From NCBI RefSeq assembly GCF_964340395.1, contig NC_135560.1, forward strand, positions 1,731,501-1,795,500: a stretch of DNA of 64,000 bases, given 5' to 3'. The position numbers and the translations under genes were made by a program. The stretch comes from Glandiceps talaboti. Taxonomy: Eukaryota > Hemichordata > Enteropneusta > Spengelidae. How positions within the stretch are numbered: the first letter of the stretch is position 1; every line of letters begins with the position of its first letter. A model generated the notes under the pieces. That model was not told the origin of the DNA. It did no database searches and was given only the letters and a program-made list of their open reading frames with translations. This document shows positions 22,120 through 33,845 of this stretch, piece after piece.

Positions 22120-24425
22120 AGACCATTCGATATCCTGGGGGGGGGGGCTTGGAAGATTGGTGGAGAGTCATTTTTTTCCCACCTGCTTGCCTGAGAATTA
22201 TTTTTTTTCTCCTTCGCCTATGCTGGCAACTTTTTTTTTCTTTTTCTTCTTTGAGATATCCGGATTTTTTTACGTCAATGTTGAACACCTACATTTGTTG
22301 CCACAATTTTCTGTTTTTCGCACAGGGTAATACAGAGAGTAAAAAGATGCTGTTCTATCACACACAGATTTTATTTAGAAAACTACATATTTCATACATG
22401 TTTGATTTTCAATTAAATAAACATAATTGACAGTTTTTATGCCATGGTATGATGACACACAGAAAATACAAATCGGAAACTTGACTGGTGAGCTCAGACA
22501 TTCAGATAGACCGGTCAGTTTCTCCAGCTCGGGGGGGGGGGGGGGTGTCAGTGTTTTTTTTCCATTGGGCCAACAAAAAGTCAATGACCCCTGTGAATAA
22601 AGTTGCATAGCATCTGACAGTAAGCTGTAGAGGGAAGAGCTTTGAAACTGGGATATGTCTACATCTTGTGTGAGTGTGTGTGAATGGGGGGGGGGGGTTT
22701 CTAGGGGGTCTCCCCCTAGAAGCCTGGAGGTTTTTACTTCTAAAGGCAATGTTTAGGCTATTCACAGACGATAATTTGCAAGCTTTACAAGACAGCTCTA
22801 ACATGTAAAAAGTAACTACATAAGGTTGAAACATTTTTGAAATAAAGTTTCATAGCATCTTGACAGTAAGAGGTGGAGGAAAGAACTTTAATTTGAAACT
22901 GGAACATGTCTACCTCTTATGGGGAGGGGGGATCTAGGGGGTGTCCCCCTAGAAGCCCTGGAGGATTTTTACTCTGAAAGCCAATTTTCAGGCTATTAAC
23001 AGACACTTTCAGACAATAATTTGCAAGCTTTACAAGACAGCTACAAGTGTAAAAAGCAACTACACATGGTTGAAACATTTTTGAAATAAAGTTTCATAGC
23101 ATTTTGACAGTAAGAGGTGGGGGGAGGAACTTTGATTTGAGGCTTGGACATGTCTACCTCTTACGGGGGGGGTCCTAGGGGGTCTCCCCCTAGAAGCCCT
23201 GGAAGTTTGTTTACTTCTAAAGGCAATGTTTAGGCTATTCACAGACACTTTCAGACAATAATTTGCAAGCTTTACAAGACAGCTCTAACATGTAAAAAGC
23301 AACTACATAAGGTTGAAACATTTTTGAAATAAAGTTCCATAGCATCTTGACAGTAAGAGGTGGAGGAAAGAACTTTGATTAGAAACTGGAACATGTCTAC
23401 CTCTTATGTTGGAGGAGGGTTCTAGGAGGTCTCCCCTCGAAGCTTTTCAAGTTTTTTTTACCAATTTTGGTGAATCTTATTGTTGGTTTAACGAATGAGT
23501 GGCCTCTGGGGTGATGGAGTCCAAGCCCCCCCCCCTGCCAAATCTGTAGTTTTTTGTTTCTATTTAGGCAATTTTTAGGTTATTCATAGCCTCTGAGATA
23601 TATATTGCCAAGCATCGAAAAGCTAAAATAAATGTCACCTTTTTAAATAAGTTTTCCATGTTATAAAAATGGGCCTGTAACATTGGTATAGGGGCATTGA
23701 TATTGCATGCATAGTAACGTTACTGATGTGTTAGAGCACTTTAGGAGGTCTACCTAGTGTGTACAATAGAAACTTGAATTTGAGTTGTGGTATTGATACA
23801 TGTAGTGTCTGAAATAGGAAGTATATCATCCCTTCTGACAAATTCATACTGAAGAGACGAGAACAATTTAGATTAAGTTCTTTTATAAACTATCCAATAG
23901 TATGAAGATTACCATTACAAAACCTTCTAGTTCACTTTTGCCCCAAAGTGCAAGATTAGTGAAGCACTGATTGTGAAACAGCCAAACACTTACATGGCAT
24001 GTTCTGTAACTAGTGTGGTAGCTAGGTAATACATATATATATATATGTATAATTTTATGTATAGTTATGTTTGAACCCTTACATGAAGTCATATTTAAAC
24101 CATTTATGAAAGAAACAGAGACAAGAACAAATATATATATGTACCACAGGCTAACGAAACTGACTGGTCCCTGACATGTGTTTGAAACTGTTTGTCATGA
24201 TTTGACAAGTGTCCTGGTTGGAGAGGTACGAGCAGGTTGAACAGTATACTCGATCCTGTGCATCATTTTTTTTCCTAGCAGCAGTGGTCCATCTTTTTTT
24301 TTCCATCACCCACTCATATCCGGATTTTTTTTTCAAGCAAACCCACTTGGCATCTTTTTTTCCCCCGAAATCTTCCAAGCCCCCCCCCCCCCCCAGGATA
24401 TCAAATGGTCCACCCATAAATAATT
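22120..24425. mobile_element. G-tract-flanked inverted-end repeat unit
   Basis: GACCATTCGATATCCTGGGG...CTTGGAAGAT near 22120 reappears inverted near 24370-24415 (ATCTTCCAAGCCCC...GGATATCAAATGGTC). Both ends are followed inward by T-rich tracts with ATCCGGATTTTTTT. A second inverted pair, GACCGGTCAGTTTCTCCAGC near 22510 and its complement near 25905, spans a larger interval. This looks like a mosaic of transposon ends rather than one clean element. Confidence 0.5.
22590..23460. repeat. Tandem repeat of about 243 bp, four diverged copies
   Basis: Copies begin near 22600, 22850, 23092 and 23336. Each contains GTTTCATAGCATCTTGACAG, a CCCCCTAGAAGCCCTGG segment that folds back on GGGGGTCTAGGGGGT, and AATTTGCAAGCTTTACAAG. 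ORFs in the copies are unrelated to known proteins. Confidence 0.8.
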
Positions 24426-24555
24426 GATTTATTGCTAATATTTGGCCACTGGGCAATTTTATTCCTTAGTTACCGGCATTTTTAGTAAGCCCGGGTTTCA
24501 CGGTTGGCTCTTTGCAGGACGGAGGGAGGAGGGACAATTGTCAGAATCGAGTCCC

Positions 24556-25825
24556 GGGGCGCGTTCGGTAGTCAAAACGTTTTGTCAGCGTTTTGTCATT
24601 GTTTGGCCAGGGTGCCCTGGCCCTGCGCCGAACTGTATTTTGCATGTTGCGCGTGAAAAACAAAAGATGGCGGCACATTCAAACAGAAGATTGTCGCATT
24701 TTGTGTACATTCAGCACTCATCACTGAAAAGATGATGCGCATAGTTAAATCACACCTTTGCAGTACTGTCAGGATGCTAGAATGTCTAAAAAAGGCCTGT
24801 TATTTACGCATACACTATTCTTACACTAACGAAGTGATATTTGACCTGTGACCTGACCCCAAGTTTATCATGCATTGCTCAACAATATACGTCAAATCGA
24901 TCGTACCGTTATGCCGACGGGTATTTGTATTTCTTAATACCGTTGCCAATTGTAAATGACCAATTCCATGAACTTTTGTGAAGTGCTGAATCAAAACTAG
25001 TGTACACTTAGTAATCCTACACAAAAACTCAAGTTCGCTGATGAAGTGAGAATTCGTGGCCGCCATCTTGGCTTTTGGCGAGTCACCATGGGCGCGTTCG
25101 GTAGACAAAGCGCCCGCGGACGTTTCAAAACGTTTTGTTCCCGAACGACTAATTGTCATAGTTTTTCGCGGGCGACCCGGGACGAAGGAAGGCGGAAGAG
25201 TGAGGTGACTCGCCAAAAGCCAAGATGGCGGCCACGAATTCTCACTTCATCGGCGAACTTGAGTTTTTGTGTAGGATTACTTAGTGAACATTAGTTTTGA
25301 TTCAGCACTGCAAAAAAGTTCATGGAATTGGTCATTTACAATTGGCAACGGCATTTAGAAATACGAATACCCGTCGGGATAATGGTACGGTCGATTTGAC
25401 GTACATTGAGCGATGCAAGATAAACTTGGGGTCAGGTCACAGGTCAAAGATCACTTCGTTAGTGTAAAAATAGTGTATGCATAAATAACAGGCCTTTTTT
25501 AGGCATTCTAGCATCTTGACAGTACTGCAAAGGTGTGATTTAACTAGGTGCATCGTCTTTTCAATGATGAGTGCTGAATGTACACAAAATGCTTCAATCT
25601 TCTGTTTGAATGTGCCGCAATCTTTTGTTTTTCACGCGCAACATGCAAGGTACAGTTCGGCGCAGGGCCAGGGCGCCCTGGCCAGACAATGACAAAACGT
25701 TTTGACTACCGAACGCGCCCCTTCCTTCGTCCCAGGTCGCCCGCGAAAAACTATGACAATTGGTCGTTCGGGAACAAAACGTTTTGAAACGTCCGCGGGC
25801 GTTTTGTCTACCGAACGCGCCCCCG
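24556..25825. mobile_element. Nested palindromic transposon, GGGCGCGTTCGGTAG ends
   Basis: Left arm 24556-25087 and right arm 25204-25721 are inverted copies over about 520 bp, with only scattered differences. The 116-bp spacer 25088-25203 opens with another GGGCGCGTTCGGTAGACAAA. It is itself inverted in the sequence just outside the right arm (25718-25825). GC content is higher than in the surroundings. No transposase is visible, so this is a foldback-type non-autonomous element or two nested relatives. Confidence 0.8.
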
Positions 25826-25949
25826 GATTACTCCGTATGCAAGCAGGACTAGGGGGTCAGCCTGTTTTTGGTTTTACAGAAAGGGGGGTCAATGACTTTT
25901 TTGTCAGGCTGGAGAAACTGACCGGTCCCTAATATAGTTGGCAACAGCT

Positions 25950-27537
25950 TACAACAACTTGTGACGGAGTTTGGAAAACACTGTGGTTATAGGGCGTATA
26001 CAGTATAGTATTAGTACTAGTTAGTACTGTACTATAAACCCGGGCAGGTACCCCTAGGACAATATGTTTATGACGCTCTTCCGGGCATACTCTCTTCCGG
26101 GCATTTACTGTGTTGCTCGCGTACTACTCTACTTGTATGTTTTGCCAGACTCCAATGTGCATCGTAACCATCGTGTTCGTCAACTGTTTGTATCATCTTG
26201 AACGAGCCATTATCATCAACAGTGCCACAGTGCATGAATGCCTGGAGTTATCTTCAACAACAACTCGTTTGAGTCGTTATATTTTGGGTAAGTCCAGAAA
26301 GAAACTGAAAAACAAAGACGTTTTCGCGCAGTTTCACTCAAGTGTCTTCCTTCGCATTGAGTGAAACTGCGCGATCACAGAAACAAGTGTAATTTTACCC
26401 CTTTCATATAGTGTTGGTTTAATACGTCAATATTAACGATATTATCGTCATTTTATTGTATTCTGATAGAAATATTCTGAGCCATAACTCGGGAAACAAA
26501 TGCCTGTGGATAAACCACACACATGGAACTGGGAACTTTAATATGAAATGCAATGAAATACGTAAGCTAGTCCACTGTCCCGCTATCTTTATTCGGTCGG
26601 TACTGGAAGTACAGGCCAGCTCAGGTTACAGTCTAGACTCTCTAGTCTTACAGTCCTGGGAGCTTCGTAAACGTGGGTTGTTCAATATCTACGGCATAAT
26701 TGTAGTTTGTACTCGAAATATCCTTATAGTGTGCGCCCTCATCGATCACATAAACAAACTGTTTACTTTCAACTCAGATAGTGATAGGATTCCCCACTGT
26801 CGGGAATTATTTACTAATAGTAATAGATTTATAGAAAGACTCCGATCCATTACACCATAAAGACGGACACCCCAACAAAATTTGCCTTATCAACAAAATC
26901 TCAGCAGCTGTGTGTCATATCATATATGTGGCCAATTTAGCGTCAAGGGGTTCAAATTGTCATCAAGATTTGCAACTGAAAAAGATCTTGTTGCCAAAAA
27001 CCGAAAAGCACTAGCCATTTTCTCTAGACTCACCACAATTCCAAATAGAGTGATGTGATGAGTCTGTTCATCCACATCATATACACAATGTAATCATAAA
27101 GTATCGGTAATATCTGATAGCATAGTGATTTACCGTACTCAGTCGGCAGAACCACTAAGGTGTGGTAACTGTTAGTGCTATGAGACAAAACTTCCAATTG
27201 TTTTTCCTTTATACTTTGAACATTACATCAATTCTGGCATATTCAATAGCCTCTTGTAAGTTTGAAACAGAAGCCATGTTGAAGGATTGTATGTAGTTCG
27301 ATATAATCTAATGCAGGAAGCATTACTTGGAATTTATAGAATTTATTATTTATAGTTGGATTAACTTGATAACAGTCTTTTTTATTGCATAGTTGATGAA
27401 GCCCTCATTACAAAGTACACACTTGTCTAATTTCAGCTAAGCATCCTTCGTTTCAACCAATGGGCTTCATGTTTAGTAAATTGGGTGGGCTTTTCAAAAG
27501 ACAAATCGACTCAGCCGTTATCAGGCTAAATTTGTAC
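25950..27537. other. Intergenic sequence, one unclassified ORF
   Basis: An ORF of 134 codons lies at 26456-26860 on the plus strand. It has no motif I recognise, no clear splice context and ordinary base composition, so I do not call a gene. The remainder is unique AT-rich sequence. Confidence 0.4.
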
Positions 27538-28752
27538 AAGTGTTAACAGTCTTGGGACTGTTTGATAACAGAGATTGTTAACAGTTCCAGGACTGCTTGA
27601 TAGCACAGAGTGTTAATAGTCTTGGGACTGCTTGATAGCACAGAGTGTTAACAGTCTTGGGACTGCTTGATAACACAGAGTGTTAACAGTCTTGGGACTG
27701 CTTGATAGCACAGAGAGTGTTAACAGTTCCAGGACTGCTTGATAACACAGAGAGTGTTAACAGTTCCAGGACTGCTTGATAACACAGTGTTAACAGTCTT
27801 GGGACTGCTTGATAACACAGAATGTTAACAGTCTTGGGACTGCTTGATAACACAGACAGTGTTACCAGTCTTGGGACTGCTTGATAACACAGAATGTTAA
27901 CAGTCTTGGGACTGCTTGATAACAGAGAGTGTTAACAGTCTTCAGACTGCTTGATAGCACAGAGTGTTAACAGTCTTAGGACTGCTTGATAACACAGAGA
28001 GTGTTAACAGTCTTGGGACTGCTTGATAACACAGAGAGTGTTAACAGTCTTGGGACTGCTTGATAGCACAGAGTGTTAACAGTCTTAGGACTGCTTGATA
28101 ACACAGAGAGTGTTAACAGTCTTGGGACTGCTTGATAACACAGAGAGTGTTAACAGTCTTGGGACTGCTTGATAACACAGAGTGGTAACAGTCTTGGGAC
28201 TGCTTGATAACACAGAGTGTTATCAGTCTTGGGACTGCTTGATAGCACAGAGTGTTAACAGTCTTCAGACTGCTTGATAACACAGAGTGTGTTAACAGTC
28301 TTTGGACTGCTTGATAACAGAGAGTGTTAACAGTCTTAGGACTGCTTGATAACACAGAGAGTGTTAACAGTCCTGGGACTGCTTGATAACACAGAGTGTT
28401 AACAGTCTTGGGACTGCTTGATAACACAGAGTGTTAACAGTCTTGGGACTGCTTGATAACACAGAGAGTGTTAACAGTTCCAGGACTGCTTGATAACACA
28501 GAGTGTTAACAGTCTTGGGACTGCTTGATAGCACAGAGTGTTAACAGTCTTGGGACTGCTTGATAACACAGAGTGTTAACAGTCTTGGGACTGCTTGATA
28601 ACACAGAGTGTTAACAGTCTTGGGACTGCTTGATAACACAGAGTGTTAACAGTCTTGGGACTGCTTGATAACACAGAGTGTGTTAACAGCCTTGGGACTG
28701 CTTGATAACAGAGAGTGTTAACAGTCTTGGGACTGCTTGATAACACAGAGAG
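27538..28752. repeat. 35-bp minisatellite, about 34 copies
   Basis: The unit is built on GTTAACAGTCTTGGGACTGC plus TTGATAACACAGAGT. CAGTC...GACTG arms give each unit a small hairpin, and GTTAAC is a six-base palindrome. Length varies by two or three bases through AGAG insertions. Variant units (TTCCAGGACTG, CTTCAGACTG) are interspersed. Minus-strand ORFs are repeat artefacts. Confidence 0.95.
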
Positions 28753-29281
28753 TCGCAGTAACATGTCAATGAATGGTTAGTCCTATGTGATCGACTTTAA
28801 GAGAGTCTTAAGTTACAAGCTGGATATTCGATTAAATTGCATTCGGTCAGAGTTGAATCATGTCAAATGGTACGCTATTTCATGTATTTCAAAAGTCACC
28901 ATGACCTACATGTACTTGCAGAGTTTGTACAGAAAACATAGTTTTATGTGAGATATTTCATAATGCTGTATGCAAATAAAATGTAATCAAAACACATCGA
29001 TTCATGCCAAAATTTACTGCATAGTTACATGTAATAACCATGACAATTCACGAAATTTGTCCACATTTTTTAATGTTGACTGATGAAGTAACATGGCAAT
29101 TTTTATTTTTGATAAATTCAGTTTTAGTCATCATTGATCAGTTCAGTTATAAAAATAACCTTCATGGCTAATTATTAAAATCAAACCAATTCCTGACTGG
29201 AGATGAGAAAAAAAAAAAAGGTCACCCTAAGCAGATGTCATTGTGAACCTTTAAAAGAGCTGTTTCCGTACTATGGTGTTT
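28753..29281. other. Unique AT-rich sequence
   Basis: No feature is supported apart from a short poly-A run near 29208. Confidence 0.5.
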
Positions 29282-29560
29282 CTAATATGCTGACTGAAAT
29301 GGTTCAAGGAGTGAGTTTGTTGTGAGATAGGTGTTGATTTGAGAAGCAACTATCTTCTCAAGTACCTTGGAAAGAAATGGAAGATTAGAGACGGGTCGAT
29401 AGAATATTGTGATCCAGAGAAGATTTCTTGAGTAGTGGTGTGACAATTGCAGATTTGAATGAGTGCAGTACTTCAGCGGCTTGTAGAGATAAGTTGACAA
29501 CAGTTGTGATGAATGGAAGAAGTGAATCGAGACATTGTTTCAGCAATGATGTTCAAGTGA
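29282..29560 (-). pseudogene. CR1-like LINE reverse transcriptase fragment (N-terminal part)
   Basis: On the minus strand the segment encodes YRPVSNLPFLSKVLEKIVAS and NSLLEPFQSAY, the signature that opens CR1/L2-type RT domains. Frame breaks occur upstream. The homology stops at 29282, where the expected following motif is missing. It is a small fossil. Confidence 0.8.
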
Positions 29561-29649
29561 AGTTCAAGTGCTATCACAAGGTTCAGTGAGCATGTAATTG
29601 ATTGATTGATCGATTGATCAATTTATTGATTGATTTACTATCGATTGTG

Positions 29650-31395
29650 TTGACCTGTCCCGTTTGAAGGAACTAGGTACATGTACATTGTGATAACTGT
29701 GGTCTTCACAGCATTATTTTACGTAAATTTCACCAGTGGGATCTGTAAGTAGGGTTTCAAAGATATCGGCACTGCGGGAAATCAAAACACTTCTCTGTAC
29801 CATAACAAAGCGTCATTGATACTGTTTCAACTACCATGTATTTCCTCCGCCAACTTTGACAGATGAAGAGTCTGTGTTTCAAAAAACGGTTCTTGATTTG
29901 TACATTGTACATGTTGATTTTGAAGTTCTGGTTTTGGTCTTAGTTTTAAACTGTCGGGAGTGTCCCATAATTCTTGCTGAACCATCGATGGTTTTAGCCT
30001 ACGTATTACCTATTAGCTTGGTATTAGTGACTGTAACTGAACTTGAAGTGTGTCCTGCGTGTAGTGAGTATCTGTTACGTATGATTAACGTGTTGCTTCA
30101 TGCTTGACAGTATGCCACAACATCAAATTTAGGGGCCGTGTCATTTTAAAACTGACGCACAAGGAACGTAATTTCTTCATTTTCGTTTTATTCGCACGTT
30201 TCAATAATTTATACACAGTTGATTTTGACTGTCGCACCACGACAGTGGTGAACACATTAGCGGCTTTCACAGTCATGCATGTTTCAACTATCACTTGAAA
30301 ACATCTACAAATCTGTTTGGAATTACTAAACTACTGCTGAATAATTATTTCACTTGTTTCAAGCGATCAAACTTTTTGGTTTTCACGTTAATAGAAGGAT
30401 TGAATCAACATCAGTCGAACGATCAACTTGTTGTTAGTACTGAAAAGAACATTCGCAATACCACGCTATCTACGACAATTTAGTCGAAGTTTAGGTCACG
30501 TCAAACGTGACATCTCATCATCGGTAATTTCCGGATTTACATTTGTATTTGTTTCACTTTATACCCAAACGTGGCCTAACTTAGAACCTTAGGTGCATTT
30601 TAGCGATGCCCTCTCCATAGTCTATACAACTCAATTGACTTGAATGTCCTCTAAGTGTTGCCACTACGATTGAACGATCGGCTTGTACCACCCTTTGGTA
30701 ATTTTCGTTGACAAGGTCACATGCCGCTTCGTACATGTACGTACAAATGTAGTATAGAGTGCAGTGTTGTTGTTTATATTTGCGTACATTGGACCTCATC
30801 GTGTCTAAACAGCCTACCATCTAGAATTTGGCATAAGGTAATCCTCAAAGCTAGAGTTTCAGGTACAAGAAAACAAACAATGTCTGCAATATTACAAGTA
30901 CAGTGTAACCCCTTGCTTTGGCAGTCGGTTTACATGTATCATCCAAGTCGGAAGAAATTGGTTGACGTGTGCGTCCAAGTATCATCATTTATACTATAGT
31001 CGGGACGACCAAACAAACGTCTTTTGATTTCAGGAACTTCTGTTTAACGAGAAAACCAAAAAGTTCGATCGCCTGAAATAATTATTCAGCAATAGTTTAG
31101 TAATTCCAAACAGATTTGTAGATGTTTTCAAGTGATATTGAAACATGAATGACTGTGAAAGCCGCTAACGTGTTCATCACTGTCGTAGTGCAACAGTCAA
31201 AACATGGAAGTTGAAACAGTATCAATGACGCTTTGTTATGGCACAGAGAAGTGTTTTGATTTCCCACAGTGCCGATACCCCACTTACAGATCCCACTGGT
31301 GAAATTTATGCAAAATAATGTTGTGAAGACCACAGTTATCAGTCACGATGTGTCTAGTTCCCTCAAACAGGACGGGTCAACGCAATCGATAGTAT
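29650..31395. mobile_element. Large inverted-repeat element, one arm with an insertion
   Basis: GACCTGTCCCGTTTGA...GGGATCTGTAAGTAGGGTT (about 29652-29838) is inverted at about 31205-31390. CGACAGTGGTGAACACATTA through the GATCAAACTTTTTGG stretch (about 30240-30420) is inverted at about 31015-31190. The left arm has about 390 extra bases (29840-30230) that the right arm lacks. The loop of about 600 bp has no recognisable protein. It resembles a foldback transposon. Confidence 0.7.
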
Positions 31396-31494
31396 TGTTT
31401 GGTTGAAGGGTTGACCAATTAATGGAAAAATACTCAATGGTAAGAGGAAATGTGAATTCACAGACACTGGATACTAGGCCATTGAAGAAGGCTG

Positions 31495-32090
31495 AGACTA
31501 ACGTTTAAAGAGATAGGTCATGAGAGAACAGTGGAAGGATGTAAGAGACTTGGAGTGATGAAAATCAAAATGGAGATGGTTCCATAAAGTAGGGCCAATG
31601 TGAGAGAAAGATCTCTCGCCAAAAGTCTTTGTGGTAACCCTTGGATTACAAAGTAGATGAGAATCTGAGGAAGAGCGGCATTGTCTTTGTGGAGTATATT
31701 GATGAAGAAGGTCAGACAGAGGTATTGCAGTCCAGAACCCACAACTGAATTGAAGCAAATAGATGAAACTTTGTAGTGAATACAAGAACTAATATGTAAC
31801 CAGTGAAGTTGTTGCAAGAGGGGCTGGACGCATGGTCATACTTTTTAGCATTGCAGACAAGACGTGTGGCAGCATTCTGAACTCTGTGCAACTTATCTAT
31901 AAGGTTTTTAGGGCAACCAGAAAGGAGACAGTTACAATAGTCTCAGGGAGACAGAACAAATGCAGAGACAAGATTTTGAGTAGCTTGTGGAGAGAGGAAA
32001 TGACGAATAGAGCTGATCTGCCTGAGTTGAATGTATGGAACTTTGCAAACATTCTTCACATGCTCAGACATATTCAAATTAGTATCAAGT
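31495..32090 (-). pseudogene. CR1-like LINE, C-terminal part
   Basis: Reading the minus strand from 32090, one finds LNMSEHVKNVCKVPYIQLRQ and ISSIRHFLSPQATQNLVSAF. After frame breaks come LHWLHISSCIHYKV and TTKTFGERSFSHIGPTLWNH, ending SLMTYLFKR at 31498. This is the usual order of a CR1/L2 C-terminus. It lies on the opposite side of the inverted element from the N-terminal fragment at 29282, but in the wrong order to be one interrupted copy. Confidence 0.85.
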
Positions 32091-32295
32091 GTTCCATGTC
32101 CAATGAGCAGACACAACATATCTAAGTCTGTTTGATTTAGGTTCACAAGTGTTGTTGCGTGATCAGAGTAGTGATATCAAAAACAACCATATGAGGCCAA
32201 ACAACATTAACCAGGATTGAAAATGACAACATAAACAGCCAGTTCCTTAAAACCCAATCATAGCAGGGACTTAGTCATTCTCAATGACTTGTTAG
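32090..32295 (+). mobile_element. Solo 3' tail of the AGTCCCC hairpin-VNTR family
   Basis: AGCAGACACAACATATCTAA, GTTGTTGCGTGATCAGAG and CCTTAAAACCCAATCATAGC match the 3' ends of the copies at 42720, 50236 and 58140. No VNTR or 5' hairpin is attached. The tail abuts the LINE fragment. Confidence 0.75.
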
Positions 32296-32399
32296 TCAAT
32301 AGAGAGAGAATTACATCATAGACCCTACACCCTACATGTGATAGACTGTAATCATGGTCTATGATAATTTACATACAGCCATATTTACTACTTGTCTGT

Positions 32400-33150
32400 G
32401 ATACAGCTGAAAGAGAAAAGTAGTGTGGATGACTTAAACTCAAAAGCCGCCAAATCGATTGCCTTGGTATTTGCTGGAGACAGTACATTTGGAGTTGGGA
32501 AATTGTTCAAACAAAAATGTTCATATCAGAGATGTGCATTTTGGGCAAAAAATGGGATTTTTGGTTGAAAAACGTAAACTAAAAAATTACTGGCTTGATC
32601 AGTCTGAAATTTGGTGGGAACAGTCTTAGAGGTGTTTAGATTAAGAATTGTTGATGACATGATGATCTAATCGACGATATACAAATTAGGGCTAACAATG
32701 TGTCTTTTTGGTTAAAAATGTATAATTCCAAAAGGACAGAGCAGATGGGGCTGAAATTTGGTTGGAGCATTAGTGGAATGTTTCTGGAGGTGTTATTCTG
32801 CGGTTATTGTTCAGAACATTTTGACACAACTAGCCCTAGCAACCATGACCACGCCCCTACCAACAGTGAAGTGATTATGCATATTACAAAGATAACAACA
32901 GGAATGGGTACATGTAAGTGAATAAAGATTCAAAATATTTACGCAAATAAGCCTAGCAACAAGGCCATGCCCATACCAACAGCCAAATGATGATTGCAAT
33001 ATATTGCAAAGATGTGGCATGAGTACGTAAATGAATAATGATTCCAAAAAATTATGTAAATATGCCTAGCAACAAGACCATGCCAATAGCAATAGCCAAA
33101 TGATATACATGTATATTGCAAAGATGAAACATGGCATGAGTATGTAAGTG
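32400..33150 (+). repeat. Dispersed VNTR family 3 (CCTAGCAACAAGACC type)
   Basis: The 5' part has GACTTAAACTCAAAAGCCGC and TTTGGAGTTGGGAAATTGTT. Then come degenerate units of about 115 bp with CTAGCAACAAGACCATGCC, CAACAGCCAAATGA and ATTGCAAAGAT. Relatives occur at 51300-51960, 58925-59450 (inverted) and 63780-64000. Confidence 0.75.
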
Positions 33151-33154
33151 AATA

Positions 33155-33845
33155 CAGTCAAACCTGTCTTAGCGGTCACCCTAATAGAGCGGCCACCTTC
33201 TCTAAGCGGTGAGACAATGACATAGTTCGTTCATGTTATTCACTACGGCCACACTGGGGCATCACCCGGTAACATCAAACAGGGTGACCGTACCGCCAAT
33301 AGACCCACAGTAATGTCAACGATACCCGTTTAACACTTGCTGCAGTGCCGAAAGGAGTCAGAAAATTTACCGTACAAAGAAACATCGAAGTACAATTGAC
33401 AGGTCGTAGGTCAAAGTGCGTCATCACATTAACACGTGAACCATAGTCCCTCTGTGCGTGAACGTAAACAAAACATCAATGGCGACAACTGTGTTTCGGA
33501 GCGAGAGCTTCGTACATTTACCATTCTATGCTTTTGCATCGTAGCTATCACATCATAACAAATCGTATCGCAGCATTACTTACCGTTTATCATCGAATCA
33601 TGGCGAAGACTGTTCGGAAGACGTTGAATTTGAACGAGAAGGTCGAGATTATCAGTCTGTACAAAGCGAGTGGTTGTTCTGTTGGGCTCATGCAAACTGG
33701 CTGAGAAGTATTGTGTTGGGCGTACCCTGATACAGAACATACTGAAACGCAAGTCTGAATTTTTGGAGGAGTTTGAAAGCAATGCACCAGGTGATCGTAG
33801 AAGAAAGATTCATGTTGTGGATAAACTGTGTTGCATAAATTTGTA
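33155..33845 (+). pseudogene. pogo/Tigger-like DNA transposon, 5' fragment with transposase N-terminus
   Basis: The segment opens with CAGTCAAACCTGTCTTAGCG after a TA dinucleotide, the usual pogo/Tigger terminal start. From ATG 33600 it encodes TVRKTLNLNEKVEIISLYKA, then shifts frame at about 33700 and continues LAEKYCVGRTLIQNILKRKS and EFLEEFESNAPGDRRRK. That is the CENP-B/psq-type helix-turn-helix of such transposases. The DDE catalytic domain and right end are absent, so it is dead. Confidence 0.8.

Noticed and set aside
26456-26860. 134-codon plus-strand ORF
   Set aside because: No recognised domain, no splice or start context, and surrounding sequence is repeat debris; kept only as a note.
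29282-32090. One LINE copy interrupted by the inverted element
   Set aside because: Both pieces are on the minus strand but the N-terminal piece lies downstream of the C-terminal piece, so they are not one simply interrupted copy.
32060-32295. A LINE reading frame fused to the AGTCCCC tail
   Set aside because: The open frame crosses the junction by chance; the tail matches the element copies at 42720, 50236 and 58140, and LINE homology stops near 32090.
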